Positions 1 through 5,092 of a DNA stretch of 5,186 nucleotides are shown here, one piece after another. The position numbers were made by a program, and so were the translations under genes. The notes below the pieces were generated by a model. It was given only the letters and a program-made list of their open reading frames with translations, ran no database searches and was not told the DNA's origin. Numbering within the stretch: the first letter of the stretch is position 1; the number at the start of each line of letters is the position of its first letter. The stretch comes from Parcubacteria group bacterium (GTDB taxonomy: Bacteria > Patescibacteriota > Minisyncoccia > Phycocordibacterales > UBA12088), in NCBI GenBank assembly GCA_021731325.1, contig JAKFXP010000062.1:1-5186 (forward strand). Direction: 5' to 3'.

Positions 1-302
1 TTAAAAAAATTATTGTCCACAGTGGACACCGTCTCAGCCTCCAGAGTCACCAGCATCGGAGCGAGCACTGGGTGGTGGTATCGGGGCGTGCGTCGGTTGA
101 GATCAAAGCAGAAAAAGACCGACACCTCGAAGAAATCATGACCGTCGAAGCAAATGAGAGCTGTTTTATACCCCAGGGACACCTCCACCGACTCGCCAAC
201 AAAGAAAAGGAATCCTTGGTGATTATCGAAGTACAGTCAGGTAGCTATACGGGTGAAGATGACATTGTTCGCTACGAGGACGACTACGCACGTAGCGCCT
301 AA
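1..302 (+). CDS. Mannose-6-phosphate isomerase type II / GDP-mannose pyrophosphorylase C-terminal cupin domain (5' partial)
   Basis: The frame is open from the window edge (first full codon at 3), so the gene starts outside; 99 residues are visible. Seen: the first cupin motif, with SLQSHQHRSEHW supplying the His-x-His...Glu metal ligands, and the second, FIPQGHLHRLAN, fitting PxGxxHxxxN. The ending EVQSGSYTGEDDIVRYEDDY is a hallmark of the MannoseP_isomer cupin. In this family the cupin interconverts fructose-6-phosphate and mannose-6-phosphate, feeding GDP-mannose synthesis in the cytoplasm. It occurs either fused behind a mannose-1-phosphate guanylyltransferase domain or as a stand-alone protein of about 110-130 residues; the window cannot tell which. 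An internal GTG at 72 is in frame but would remove the first cupin motif, so it is not the start. The glycosyltransferase 11 bp downstream on the same strand is probably in the same operon. Confidence 0.88.
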   Translation, partial: KKIIVHSGHRLSLQSHQHRSEHWVVVSGRASVEIKAEKDRHLEEIMTVEANESCFIPQGHLHRLANKEKESLVIIEVQSGSYTGEDDIVRYEDDYARSA

Positions 303-313
303 CCTTTCCTCTC

Positions 314-1423
314 ATGAAAATCCTTTGGATGGCATGGAAAGACAACGCTCATCCGCTTGCCGGTGGCGCGGAGGTAGTAAAAGAGGAGCTTGCAAAACGT
401 CTCGCACGCGATGGGCACGAGGTACTGTTACTCGTTGCCGGATACTCGGGCAGCATTCCCGAAGAAACCCGTGAGGGGTACCGCATTGTTCGAGTGGGTG
501 GACGATTTTCGGTGTACTGGCACGCGTACCGGTACTACACCCAACACCTCATAGGATGGGCGGATGTGGTCATTGATGAGGTGAACACGATTCCCTTTTT
601 TACGCCGTGGTATGTGCAAGAAAAGCGCATACTGTTTTTTCACCAACTGGCGCGCGAGATTTGGTTTTACCAGATACCCTTCCCCGTCTCAGTGGTTGGG
701 TACTGTCTCGAACCACTCTACCTCTGGCTCTTGCGTAAGGACAACGTCATTACTATTTCAGAATCTACCAAACAAGACCTTGTCCGGTATGGGTTTGACG
801 TAACCCGTATCAGTATTATTTCTGAAGGTATTACCCTCACCCCCGTATCCGACCTTGCGACGATACAAAAATATGAGGTACCTACCCTCCTTTCACTTGG
901 CGCAGTGCGTCCCATGAAGCGCACACTTGATGCCGTCAAAGCCTTTGAACGTACCAAAACAACTCTCCCGAACGCACACCTCATCCTTGCGGGTGACACG
1001 AGTGGTTCGTACGGAAAAAAAGTGCTCGCCTATATTGCCCAATCACCCTACCGTGCTGATATACAGGTACTCGGACGTGTATCGGGGACACAAAAGATTG
1101 AAATCATGCAGCGGGCACATGCGATTGTGGTTACCTCGGTCAAAGAGGGGTGGGGGCTCATTGTTACCGAAGCAAATAGTCAGGGTACCCCTGCAGTTGT
1201 GTACAACGTGGATGGACTGCGTGATAGCGTCAATCACCGCAATACCGGACTGGTGTGCACCCGTAACACTCCCGAAGAACTCGCAGCAAATATCCGTAAC
1301 CTGCTCACGGTACCCGAATTTTATGATCGCTTGAGGCGTAAAGCGTGGGAGTGGTCACAGACAATTACGTTTGATCACGCATACACTGACCTCTGCCGAG
1401 TGCTCGGTATACGCACGTCGTAG
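314..1423 (+). CDS. Glycosyltransferase family 4 (GT-B fold) protein
   Basis: This 369-residue protein has the usual length and layout of a GT4 retaining glycosyltransferase, a cytoplasmic or membrane-associated enzyme that moves a sugar from a nucleotide-sugar donor to a glycan or lipid acceptor. Seen: an N-terminal Rossmann start (MKILWMAWKD) with a glycine-rich HPLAGGAE loop at 13-20; the domain-linking segment TISESTKQDLVRYG at 147-160; a second Rossmann domain opening with LSLGAVRPMKRT near 193-204; and the donor-binding EX7E motif, Glu278 to Glu286, in KEGWGLIVTEANSQGTP. No signal peptide or clear membrane segment is visible. The ATG at 314 gives the expected N-terminus; no Shine-Dalgarno sequence precedes it, so translation may be coupled to the cupin gene ending 11 bp upstream. 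That neighbour suggests a mannose-containing surface polysaccharide, but the sugar and acceptor cannot be read from sequence. No terminator directly follows. Confidence 0.93.
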   Translation: MKILWMAWKDNAHPLAGGAEVVKEELAKRLARDGHEVLLLVAGYSGSIPEETREGYRIVRVGGRFSVYWHAYRYYTQHLIGWADVVIDEVNTIPFFTPWYVQEKRILFFHQLAREIWFYQIPFPVSVVGYCLEPLYLWLLRKDNVITISESTKQDLVRYGFDVTRISIISEGITLTPVSDLATIQKYEVPTLLSLGAVRPMKRTLDAVKAFERTKTTLPNAHLILAGDTSGSYGKKVLAYIAQSPYRADIQVLGRVSGTQKIEIMQRAHAIVVTSVKEGWGLIVTEANSQGTPAVVYNVDGLRDSVNHRNTGLVCTRNTPEELAANIRNLLTVPEFYDRLRRKAWEWSQTITFDHAYTDLCRVLGIRTS

Positions 1424-1459
1424 GATGCGGAATTCGGGGTTCGTATACGCAATTCGTCA

Positions 1460-1492
1460 CTCATTCTCATACTATATACTCATACTTCGCCG
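1460..1492 (+). repeat. 33-nt CATAC-rich intergenic repeat, copy A
   Basis: It starts CTCATTCTCATAC and ends in TCGCCG, and matches copy B at 1699-1731 at 31 of 33 positions by eye. A palindromic CGTATACG stands just upstream at 1442-1449. It lies between the glycosyltransferase and the candidate small-RNA promoter. No coding role is apparent. Confidence 0.75.
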
Positions 1493-1531
1493 CCCTACAC
1501 ACTCGCTAGTAGTTATCCCCACCCCTCCCTA

Positions 1532-1559
1532 TTGACATATATTTGTATGGGAGTAGTAT
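1532..1559 (+). promoter_or_regulatory. Sigma70-like promoter of the candidate small RNA
   Basis: A perfect -35 TTGACA (1532-1537) is followed by a 16-bp spacer and TAGTAT (1554-1559). An alternative -10 is TATATA at 1557-1562 with a 19-bp spacer. Transcription would start near 1566-1570, toward the hairpins and the terminator at 1625. No protein gene follows on this strand before the terminator. Confidence 0.6.
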
Positions 1560-1565
1560 ATATAC

Positions 1566-1654
1566 GTACGTCAGTTCTTTTACGAGCCACAACGGCAATT
1601 TGGCCATCAGGCCACCAAATTCCGAAACCCTTCTACATGTAGAAGGGTTTTTTT
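1566..1654 (+). ncRNA. Candidate small structured RNA
   Basis: A stretch of about 90 nt lies between a strong promoter and an intrinsic terminator and has no convincing reading frame. Its central hairpin at 1593-1624 pairs CGG with CCG, skips one C, then pairs AATTTGG with CCAAATT. Inside, CC can pair with GG around an ATCA loop, or the helix can slip to TGGCC/GGCCA, giving two competing folds. The 5' part (roughly 1566-1592) is largely unpaired apart from a possible GCC-ACAAC-GGC mini-hairpin that would compete with the main stem. The 3' end is the terminator hairpin. I recognise no known family (not tmRNA, 6S, SRP RNA or RNase P). It could instead be a terminated leader whose gene has been lost. 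The exact 5' end is an estimate. Confidence 0.5.
1625..1654 (+). terminator. Intrinsic terminator with perfect 26-nt palindrome
   Basis: Positions 1625-1650 form a perfect palindrome: the arm AAACCCTTCTA, a CATG loop, then the complement of the arm. A T-run covers 1648-1654. On the minus strand the T-run after the stem is only three bases, so it should act mainly on plus-strand transcripts. It ends the candidate small RNA and may also stop read-through from the glycosyltransferase about 200 bp upstream. Confidence 0.85.
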
Positions 1655-1698
1655 ATACACCTCGTCTCCCCTACCCGTATATACGATATACGGAATCC

Positions 1699-1731
1699 CT
1701 CATTCTCATACTAGATACTCATACCTCGCCG
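1699..1731 (+). repeat. 33-nt CATAC-rich intergenic repeat, copy B
   Basis: It differs from copy A (1460-1492) at two positions by eye. It is preceded by the palindrome CGTATATACG at 1676-1685 and followed by further CATAC units up to the methyltransferase stop. Copies A and B bracket the small-RNA unit in direct orientation. A partial inverted relative lies at 3776-3800. Confidence 0.75.
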
Positions 1732-1755
1732 TTCATACGCATACCCCGCCGCCCC

Positions 1756-2514
1756 TTACGCAGTACCTTGTGCGATGTATATAGCACGCTTTGAGGTTGC
1801 GGTGAGGGGATGGAACGCATAACTCCCGTATGTTTGTACCACCGTAAGACCGGCGCGCTCAAGCAACTCTATCATTTCGGCATGCTGATATAGTCTCATA
1901 ACAAAATGGTATGTTTTATGTATCCCTTTTTTACTATCAGTCACTGTACACATAGAATCGTAATAGATACCACCTTCTCGTAGCGTTGCATCCCACACAG
2001 TGTGAACGCCATCACGATCCTCCTCAATTCGAGTAGTGCCCGCACGGACATTGTTCGCATACCCTTCACCAGGTATATCGAGCAAAAATCTTCCTGAAGG
2101 AGTAAGTAACGTTGCGACTTTTTCGAGTATGCGTGCATTCGTCGCATCATCCATATATCCAAAGCTACTAAAAAAACTTACTATCTTATCGTACTGCACA
2201 TCAAACGGGTGGTGCAAAAAATCTCCCTCTAGGTAGGTGATACTGTCTGCGTACTGTGCAGCACGTGCTTGCACAAGCACGTCATGGGAAAAATCAATAC
2301 CTGTCAGATTGGTAACTCCTCGTTCTCGCAACCCACGTAATAGACGACCGTTACCCGTCCCTATTTCAAGCACCGTGTCTATTGCTGTGATATCGAGCGC
2401 ATCAAAAATAAAGCTAGTATCCTGTGCGGTGTCGCGATGTGGCGCCATGTACTCGTAATAATCTACATCAAAGGTAGCGTCGGTATCAAAAAGTTTTTTT
2501 TCTAAATCTGTCAT
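1756..2514 (-). CDS. Class I SAM-dependent methyltransferase
   Basis: A 252-residue protein with the Rossmann-like fold of class I methyltransferases, which transfer the methyl group of S-adenosylmethionine to a substrate that cannot be named here. Seen, numbering from the ATG at 2514: motif I VLEIGTGNG at 48-56; the acidic end of strand 2 in TGIDFS (Asp74), which would contact the SAM ribose; an EGDF loop at 96-99; DKIVSFFSSFGYMDD at 109-123; and LLTPSGRFLLDIPG near 126-139. The C-terminal half is less typical and likely shapes the substrate pocket. The frame stays open to a TTG at 2592, but that extension reads through the terminator of the upstream gene (2546-2580), so MTDLEKKLFD at 2514 is the better start. 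No Shine-Dalgarno sequence is visible. The GRDP-like gene lies upstream on the same strand, but the terminator makes separate transcription likely. Confidence 0.88.
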   Translation of the reverse strand: MTDLEKKLFDTDATFDVDYYEYMAPHRDTAQDTSFIFDALDITAIDTVLEIGTGNGRLLRGLRERGVTNLTGIDFSHDVLVQARAAQYADSITYLEGDFLHHPFDVQYDKIVSFFSSFGYMDDATNARILEKVATLLTPSGRFLLDIPGEGYANNVRAGTTRIEEDRDGVHTVWDATLREGGIYYDSMCTVTDSKKGIHKTYHFVMRLYQHAEMIELLERAGLTVVQTYGSYAFHPLTATSKRAIYIAQGTA

Positions 2515-2545
2515 ATGTATATAAGGATATAGTATCGCATGTTGT

Positions 2546-2580
2546 AAAAAATCCCACCGTATACTTGATATGGTGGGATT
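2546..2580 (-). terminator. Intrinsic terminator of the GRDP-like gene (minus strand)
   Basis: On the minus strand AATCCCACC (2580-2572) pairs with GGTGGGATT (2558-2550) around a 13-nt, partly self-complementary loop, followed by six Ts (2551-2546). It lies 9 bp beyond the stop codon of the GRDP-like gene and 31 bp before the preferred methyltransferase start. It separates the two genes and argues against the methyltransferase TTG start at 2592. Confidence 0.82.
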
Positions 2581-2588
2581 ATATATGA

Positions 2589-3032
2589 TCAATCTTCGTT
2601 AGTTGAACAACACTTGCACACCTGCGCATCTGGTGCCCAAATTTCCATATCTAAATCCTCCCCAAAAATCTTCTTGAGAGCAGGAAGTGTATTTTGAACA
2701 TATGCATCTACTAATCGAGCACTGTCTTCTTCGGTAAGTGCAGGCATATGGTCTATAGCTGCACCGACACATTCTTTTTCCATACGTCTATAATCTTTGG
2801 TAAACAAGATATGTGCGTGCCACAACAAATCAACGTCGCGACATACGGGCATGTACGAATCAGAGAAGATAGCTGTCGCCGCCAGAAACTTTTTATATTC
2901 TGTTTCAATAGTATCTACGTGCTCTTGCGCAAAACCTTCTTTTTTTATCAAGTACTGTTTTGGTTTTGTAACATCCCAGGACATCAATTTTTGTATTCGA
3001 GGATCCTGTTGTAGGGCATGTTGCGTATTCAT
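2589..3032 (-). CDS. Glycine-rich domain-containing protein-like (GRDP-like, PF07173-type) protein
   Basis: A 147-residue protein with the signature of the GRDP-like family, first described in plants and also found as small bacterial proteins of unknown biochemical role. Seen: EYKKFLAATAIF near 45-56, the core DVDLLWHAHILFTKDY at 66-81 (the family's VDxxWHxHILxTxxY), a Cys at 88 and an Asp-His pair at 94-95 where family members carry C...HH. The repeated His and Asp suggest a metal site, which is inference. Unusual is the tail, with a Cys-Lys-Cys-Cys cluster at 139-142 just before the end, which could bind metal or be redox-active. The plant glycine-rich region is absent. There is no signal peptide or membrane segment. 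The ATG at 3032 is supported by an AAGGAG ribosome site 10 nt upstream. The gene ends in its own terminator. Confidence 0.78.
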   Translation of the reverse strand: MNTQHALQQDPRIQKLMSWDVTKPKQYLIKKEGFAQEHVDTIETEYKKFLAATAIFSDSYMPVCRDVDLLWHAHILFTKDYRRMEKECVGAAIDHMPALTEEDSARLVDAYVQNTLPALKKIFGEDLDMEIWAPDAQVCKCCSTNED

Positions 3033-3042
3033 AAATAAAGAA

Positions 3043-3048
3043 CTCCTT
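3043..3048 (-). promoter_or_regulatory. Shine-Dalgarno site of the GRDP-like gene
   Basis: AAGGAG on the minus strand, 10 nt before the ATG at 3032. It is the only strong Shine-Dalgarno sequence I find before a gene start in the window; the other complete genes lack one. It fixes the start of the GRDP-like gene. Confidence 0.75.
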
Positions 3049-3107
3049 CGTAATTTGAAGTATTAACACCCACCAAGTGATTAAAGCACCGGTAGACCTA
3101 ATTCAGT

Positions 3108-3135
3108 AGATTACCTTTGATTACGGAAATGTCAA
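3108..3135 (-). promoter_or_regulatory. Possible promoter of the GRDP-like gene
   Basis: On the minus strand a perfect TTGACA (3135-3130) is followed 16 bp later by TAATCT (3113-3108), a weak -10 matching at three of six positions. The resulting leader would be about 70 nt. GATTAC occurs three times around it on the plus strand (3109, 3119, 3137) and could be a regulator site, but this is weak. Confidence 0.4.
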
Positions 3136-3151
3136 GGATTACGACGGATTT

Positions 3152-3205
3152 CGCCCCTCATACACATACTTCATACGCATACTCCGTCGTCCCTCCGTAT
3201 ACTCG
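3152..3205 (+). repeat. 54-nt CATAC-rich repeat upstream of hicBA (copy C)
   Basis: It starts CGCCCCTCATAC and contains four CATAC units at 3159, 3165, 3172 and 3178, then CTCCGTCGTC. It aligns without gaps to 3804-3857 with about 42 of 54 identities by eye; both ends of the first 34 nt are nearly identical. It continues into ACTCGTCCCCACCCCTATTG, which resembles the block ahead of the small-RNA promoter. Confidence 0.7.
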
Positions 3206-3251
3206 TCCCCACCCCTATTGCACAGTAGGGATTGGAGAAGACTTCACTTTG

Positions 3252-3262
3252 ATATCTGATAT
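3252..3262. promoter_or_regulatory. Small inverted repeat on the hicBA promoter, possible operator
   Basis: ATATC-T-GATAT is a perfect 5-1-5 inverted repeat that overlaps the extended -10 of hicBA. Toxin-antitoxin complexes commonly bind such sites to repress their own operon, so this is a candidate operator. It is short and AT-rich, so chance is possible. Confidence 0.35.
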
Positions 3263-3265
3263 ATT
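3257..3265 (+). promoter_or_regulatory. Extended -10 promoter of hicBA
   Basis: TG-A-TATATT fits an extended -10 element (TGnTATAAT, five of six in the hexamer). No good -35 is found at the right spacing. The predicted start near 3272 leaves a leader of about 12 nt before the hicB ATG at 3284 and lies downstream of the alternative TTG at 3266, which supports the ATG. Confidence 0.5.
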
Positions 3266-3283
3266 TTGTGGTACCCTGAAATC

Positions 3284-3529
3284 ATGCTTACTGAGTATCT
3301 ACAAAAGAAAATGGCGAGTGCGCACTACAAAATACTCGACGATGGAACCTACTTCGGAGAGATACCATCTATACGGGGCGTATGGGCAAACAGCAAAACG
3401 CTCGAAGGTTGTCGATTAGAGCTTAACGAAGTATTAGAGGAGTGGTTGCTCTTGTCAGTACGCCAAGGTGTGAATATTCCTGGCTTGAAAAACATAGTGG
3501 GCACGGGCACCTCTGTGCAGTATGCCTAA
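3284..3529 (+). CDS. hicB: HicB family antitoxin
   Basis: An 81-residue protein matching short HicB antitoxins, which bind and block the HicA RNase and usually repress their own promoter. Seen: the N-terminus MLTEYLQKKM; the strand-loop core LDDGTYFGEIP (18-28); RGVWANSKTLEGC (31-43); a helix with LNEVLEEWLLL (47-57); and the closing PGL of the family core at 66-68. No separate ribbon-helix-helix or HTH domain is present, so DNA binding, if any, must come from the core or the complex. The ATG at 3284 is preferred over a TTG at 3266 because MLTEY is the family N-terminus and the likely promoter leaves no leader for the TTG. No Shine-Dalgarno sequence is visible. The stop overlaps the toxin start by 8 bp, so translation is probably coupled. 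The antitoxin-first order differs from E. coli hicAB. Confidence 0.92.
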   Translation: MLTEYLQKKMASAHYKILDDGTYFGEIPSIRGVWANSKTLEGCRLELNEVLEEWLLLSVRQGVNIPGLKNIVGTGTSVQYA

Positions 3530-3734
3530 ACCAATTACACGAAAGGAATTGGTTAAACGGTTTCAGAAACTTGGTTTTGATGGGCCATATGCCGGTGGCA
3601 AGCACTCATTTATGGTGCGTGATGCATTGCGGGTGCGTATTCCCAATCCACACAGCAGAGATATCGGCAGTGCATTACTTGGAGAATTGCTTCGTCAGGC
3701 AAATATTTCAAAGGAGGAATGGGGGGACAAATAA
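3522..3734 (+). CDS. hicA: HicA family toxin (mRNA interferase)
   Basis: A 70-residue protein with the small double-stranded-RNA-binding-like fold of HicA toxins, which cleave mRNA independently of the ribosome or otherwise stop translation until HicB neutralises them. Seen: the helix ITRKELVKRFQKLGF (5-19), the core GGKHSFMV with the presumed catalytic His28, RVRIPNPHSRDIG, where HicA usually has VPxHxxxE/DI, and the last helix LLRQANISKEEW typical of the family C-terminus. All key positions are kept, so the toxin looks intact. It starts inside the end of hicB (8-bp overlap). No clear terminator follows: CCGTT/AACGG at 3756-3772 can pair but has no T-run. Related CATAC repeats lie on both sides of the operon. 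Confidence 0.92.
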   Translation: MPKPITRKELVKRFQKLGFDGPYAGGKHSFMVRDALRVRIPNPHSRDIGSALLGELLRQANISKEEWGDK

Positions 3735-3775
3735 GGTGACTGTTACTCGCCAAATCCGTTGCAAAATAACGGTAA

Positions 3776-3800
3776 GTATGAGAATCTAGTATGAGTATAC
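3776..3800 (-). repeat. Inverted partial copy of the 33-nt CATAC repeat
   Basis: Read on the minus strand it contains CTCATACTAGAT followed by TCTCATAC; over about 21 nt it differs from copy B (1699-1731) at two positions. It sits directly beside the 54-nt copy at 3804, in the opposite orientation, so this spacer combines both repeat types. Confidence 0.65.
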
Positions 3801-3803
3801 GCC

Positions 3804-3857
3804 CGCCCCTCATACCCATACGCACGTCGCATACTCCGTCGTCATCCCGCATACGCG
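3804..3857 (+). repeat. 54-nt CATAC-rich repeat downstream of hicBA (copy D)
   Basis: Direct-orientation partner of 3152-3205 (about 42 of 54 identities). Both contain CGCCCCTCATAC and CGCATACTCCGTCGTC. CATAC units are at 3811, 3817, 3830 and 3850. The last one can pair with GTATG at 3867-3871 to form a small stem. Two short perfect palindromes follow, CGAGGCCTCG at 3877-3886 and GGGCATGCCC at 3892-3901, just before the Fic stop codon. Confidence 0.7.
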
Positions 3858-3914
3858 ACTGCGTGAGTATGTCACGCGAGGCCTCGATATAGGGCATGCC
3901 CAATTCCACAACGA

Positions 3915-4970
3915 TCAGGTCACTGCGTAGTTTTCAGTAGCAAACACGTATTGTTCTATGAATATTTTCTTGAGGGGTACTATTGAATTTATTTCATAAA
4001 ATATGAGCATCGCCTCGCGGTAGTCGTTCTCGTCTACACTACGATATGAAAGTGGGGAGAGTGTATACGCCAGGAGAATTGCATTTCCTACCAATCTACT
4101 CGTACGCTTATTACCATCTTCAAACGGTTGCACATACCCAATACCCGCAAGCGCGAGCAACGCCTTTTCGTAGGGTGATGCCGCACTCGAAACTGCCTTG
4201 CATAAAAGCTCCACAGCTTCGATGAGCTGATACTGATTATCGGGCGGACGATAGCGCGAGCCAATCACGCCCACTAATCCCGCACGAACTCCGCTACCTA
4301 TACCAAGGTCACGTACTAATAGTGCATGCACGTCTTCGATATTTTTTCTCGTAAGTGCGTGGAACGAATCTCGATGATCTCGTACATACCGAAAAGCATC
4401 TTTGTGATTTAGTATCATCTGCGCCTCTGCCCTACTATGACCTACCGCTTCTGTATTCTCCAAGATGAGCTTTTCGGTATCAAGCAATGTGTATGTGTTA
4501 CCTTCTATCTTCGAAGATTTCCATGCAAGTTCAATAACCAAACGCTCAAACTCCTTTTTTTCTATCACGGAAGAAATATGTTCGGTATTTTTTTTGTATA
4601 CTGCAGTCGCGTCCTCAAGTCGACTCATTTCCTGATCAGTGAAGATATTGCGTGGAAATGAAGAAAAAAGATCAACAGTATATGACTGTAATCCGTGCCG
4701 TTTGTCAGGCTCCATGGCACAATAGAGTGCTGTATTTACATCGGACAAAACCCTCCCTTTGACACCAATACGGTAAGCCACGGAGCGTCCCGAACCTTCA
4801 GGTACGATAAGCTCTTCTTTTACCATGGAGGAAAGCTCTCTTTTCACCGTCGGTAATGAGATATTGTCTTCGGTTTGCATGAGTGCAGTCCGCACGCCGG
4901 AGGATGACGCCTTTCCACTCTTAAGGAAGATGTTCAGAATTTTTTGCTGTCGCTGGGGAATGGGATTCAT
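3915..4970 (-). CDS. Winged-helix / Fic domain protein with His-to-Gln change in the Fic motif
   Basis: Fic enzymes usually transfer AMP from ATP to a protein hydroxyl. Seen in this 351-residue protein: an N-terminal winged-helix-like DNA-binding region (about 5-70, with QRQQKILNIFL and SLPTVKRELSSMVKEELI); an inhibitory helix with SSKIEGN at 152-158, fitting [S/T]xxxE[G/N] with Glu156; the Fic core; and the Fic motif QPFEDGNKRTSR at 281-292. The motif keeps Phe283, Asp285, Gly286, Asn287, Arg289 and Arg292, but the catalytic His is Gln281. From memory, a subgroup of bacterial Fic proteins ends in similar QPFxDGNKRT and PLSYRSVDE segments, so the change may be a lineage trait, not decay. The frame extends to an ATG at 5021, but the extra 17 codons cross two operators, so the ATG at 4970 is preferred. 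Likely a self-regulating transcription factor with an altered Fic activity; its target is unknown. Confidence 0.88.
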   Translation of the reverse strand: MNPIPQRQQKILNIFLKSGKASSSGVRTALMQTEDNISLPTVKRELSSMVKEELIVPEGSGRSVAYRIGVKGRVLSDVNTALYCAMEPDKRHGLQSYTVDLFSSFPRNIFTDQEMSRLEDATAVYKKNTEHISSVIEKKEFERLVIELAWKSSKIEGNTYTLLDTEKLILENTEAVGHSRAEAQMILNHKDAFRYVRDHRDSFHALTRKNIEDVHALLVRDLGIGSGVRAGLVGVIGSRYRPPDNQYQLIEAVELLCKAVSSAASPYEKALLALAGIGYVQPFEDGNKRTSRLVGNAILLAYTLSPLSYRSVDENDYREAMLIFYEINSIVPLKKIFIEQYVFATENYAVT

Positions 4971-4973
4971 AAA

Positions 4974-4990
4974 CGTATCATATTGATATT
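4974..4990. promoter_or_regulatory. Operator 1 of the HTH-Fic gene
   Basis: TATCA-TAT-TGATA (4976-4988) is an inverted repeat with 5-bp arms and a 3-bp centre, ending a few bases before the preferred start codon at 4970. It has the same arms and spacing as operator 2, with centres 22 bp apart, about two helical turns. The winged-helix domain of the gene product is the obvious candidate binder. Confidence 0.6.
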
Positions 4991-4992
4991 CT

Positions 4993-5015
4993 AATCGTAT
5001 CAAAATGATACGATT
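4993..5015. promoter_or_regulatory. Operator 2 of the HTH-Fic gene
   Basis: AATCGTATCA and TGATACGATT form a perfect 10-bp inverted repeat around AAA. It covers likely promoter elements on the minus strand, for example TTGCAT-16 bp-TACGAT or a TAGAAT-like -10, though no promoter here is strong. Binding would block transcription of the Fic gene. The symmetry is too long to be likely by chance. Confidence 0.7.
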
Positions 5016-5092
5016 ATGCAATACTTATGTTGTGGATAGGATGGAATACCTCACCACTTTGCGCCATTCCCCTGACTCCCCTCCCCAAATCC

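Noticed and set aside
1513..1521. TTATCCCCA here and at 5143-5151, plus TGTGGATAG at 5031-5039, as DnaA boxes / origin
   Set aside because: Each differs from the DnaA-box consensus at one position, they are scattered over 3.6 kb, and there is no dnaA/dnaN context or AT-rich unwinding region. They fit better as part of the repeat/promoter block.
1543..1794. Plus-strand frame of 83 codons over the small-RNA unit and copy B
   Set aside because: It runs through the terminator and overlaps the end of the methyltransferase; its composition follows the CATAC repeats.
3117..3419. Plus-strand open frame running through copy C into hicB
   Set aside because: Its first part translates the repeat (HTHTSYAYSVV-type composition) and the rest is hicB out of frame; no recognisable family and no ribosome site.
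3756..3772. Terminator for hicBA (CCGTT/AACGG)
   Set aside because: The stem is only 5 bp with a 7-nt loop and no T-run on either strand.
3152..3857. CRISPR array or integron attC sites
   Set aside because: Repeat units are degenerate and irregularly spaced, with genes and not uniform spacers between them. No cas gene, integrase, or attC-type core with a long imperfect stem is visible.
3610..3909. Minus-strand open frame of 99 codons across copy D and into hicA, with an intriguing N-terminus (MELGMPYIEASRD)
   Set aside because: It overlaps most of hicA in antisense and its first half is the CATAC repeat itself, so the frame is explained by repeat composition. If the same peptide appears beside other genomic copies it deserves another look.
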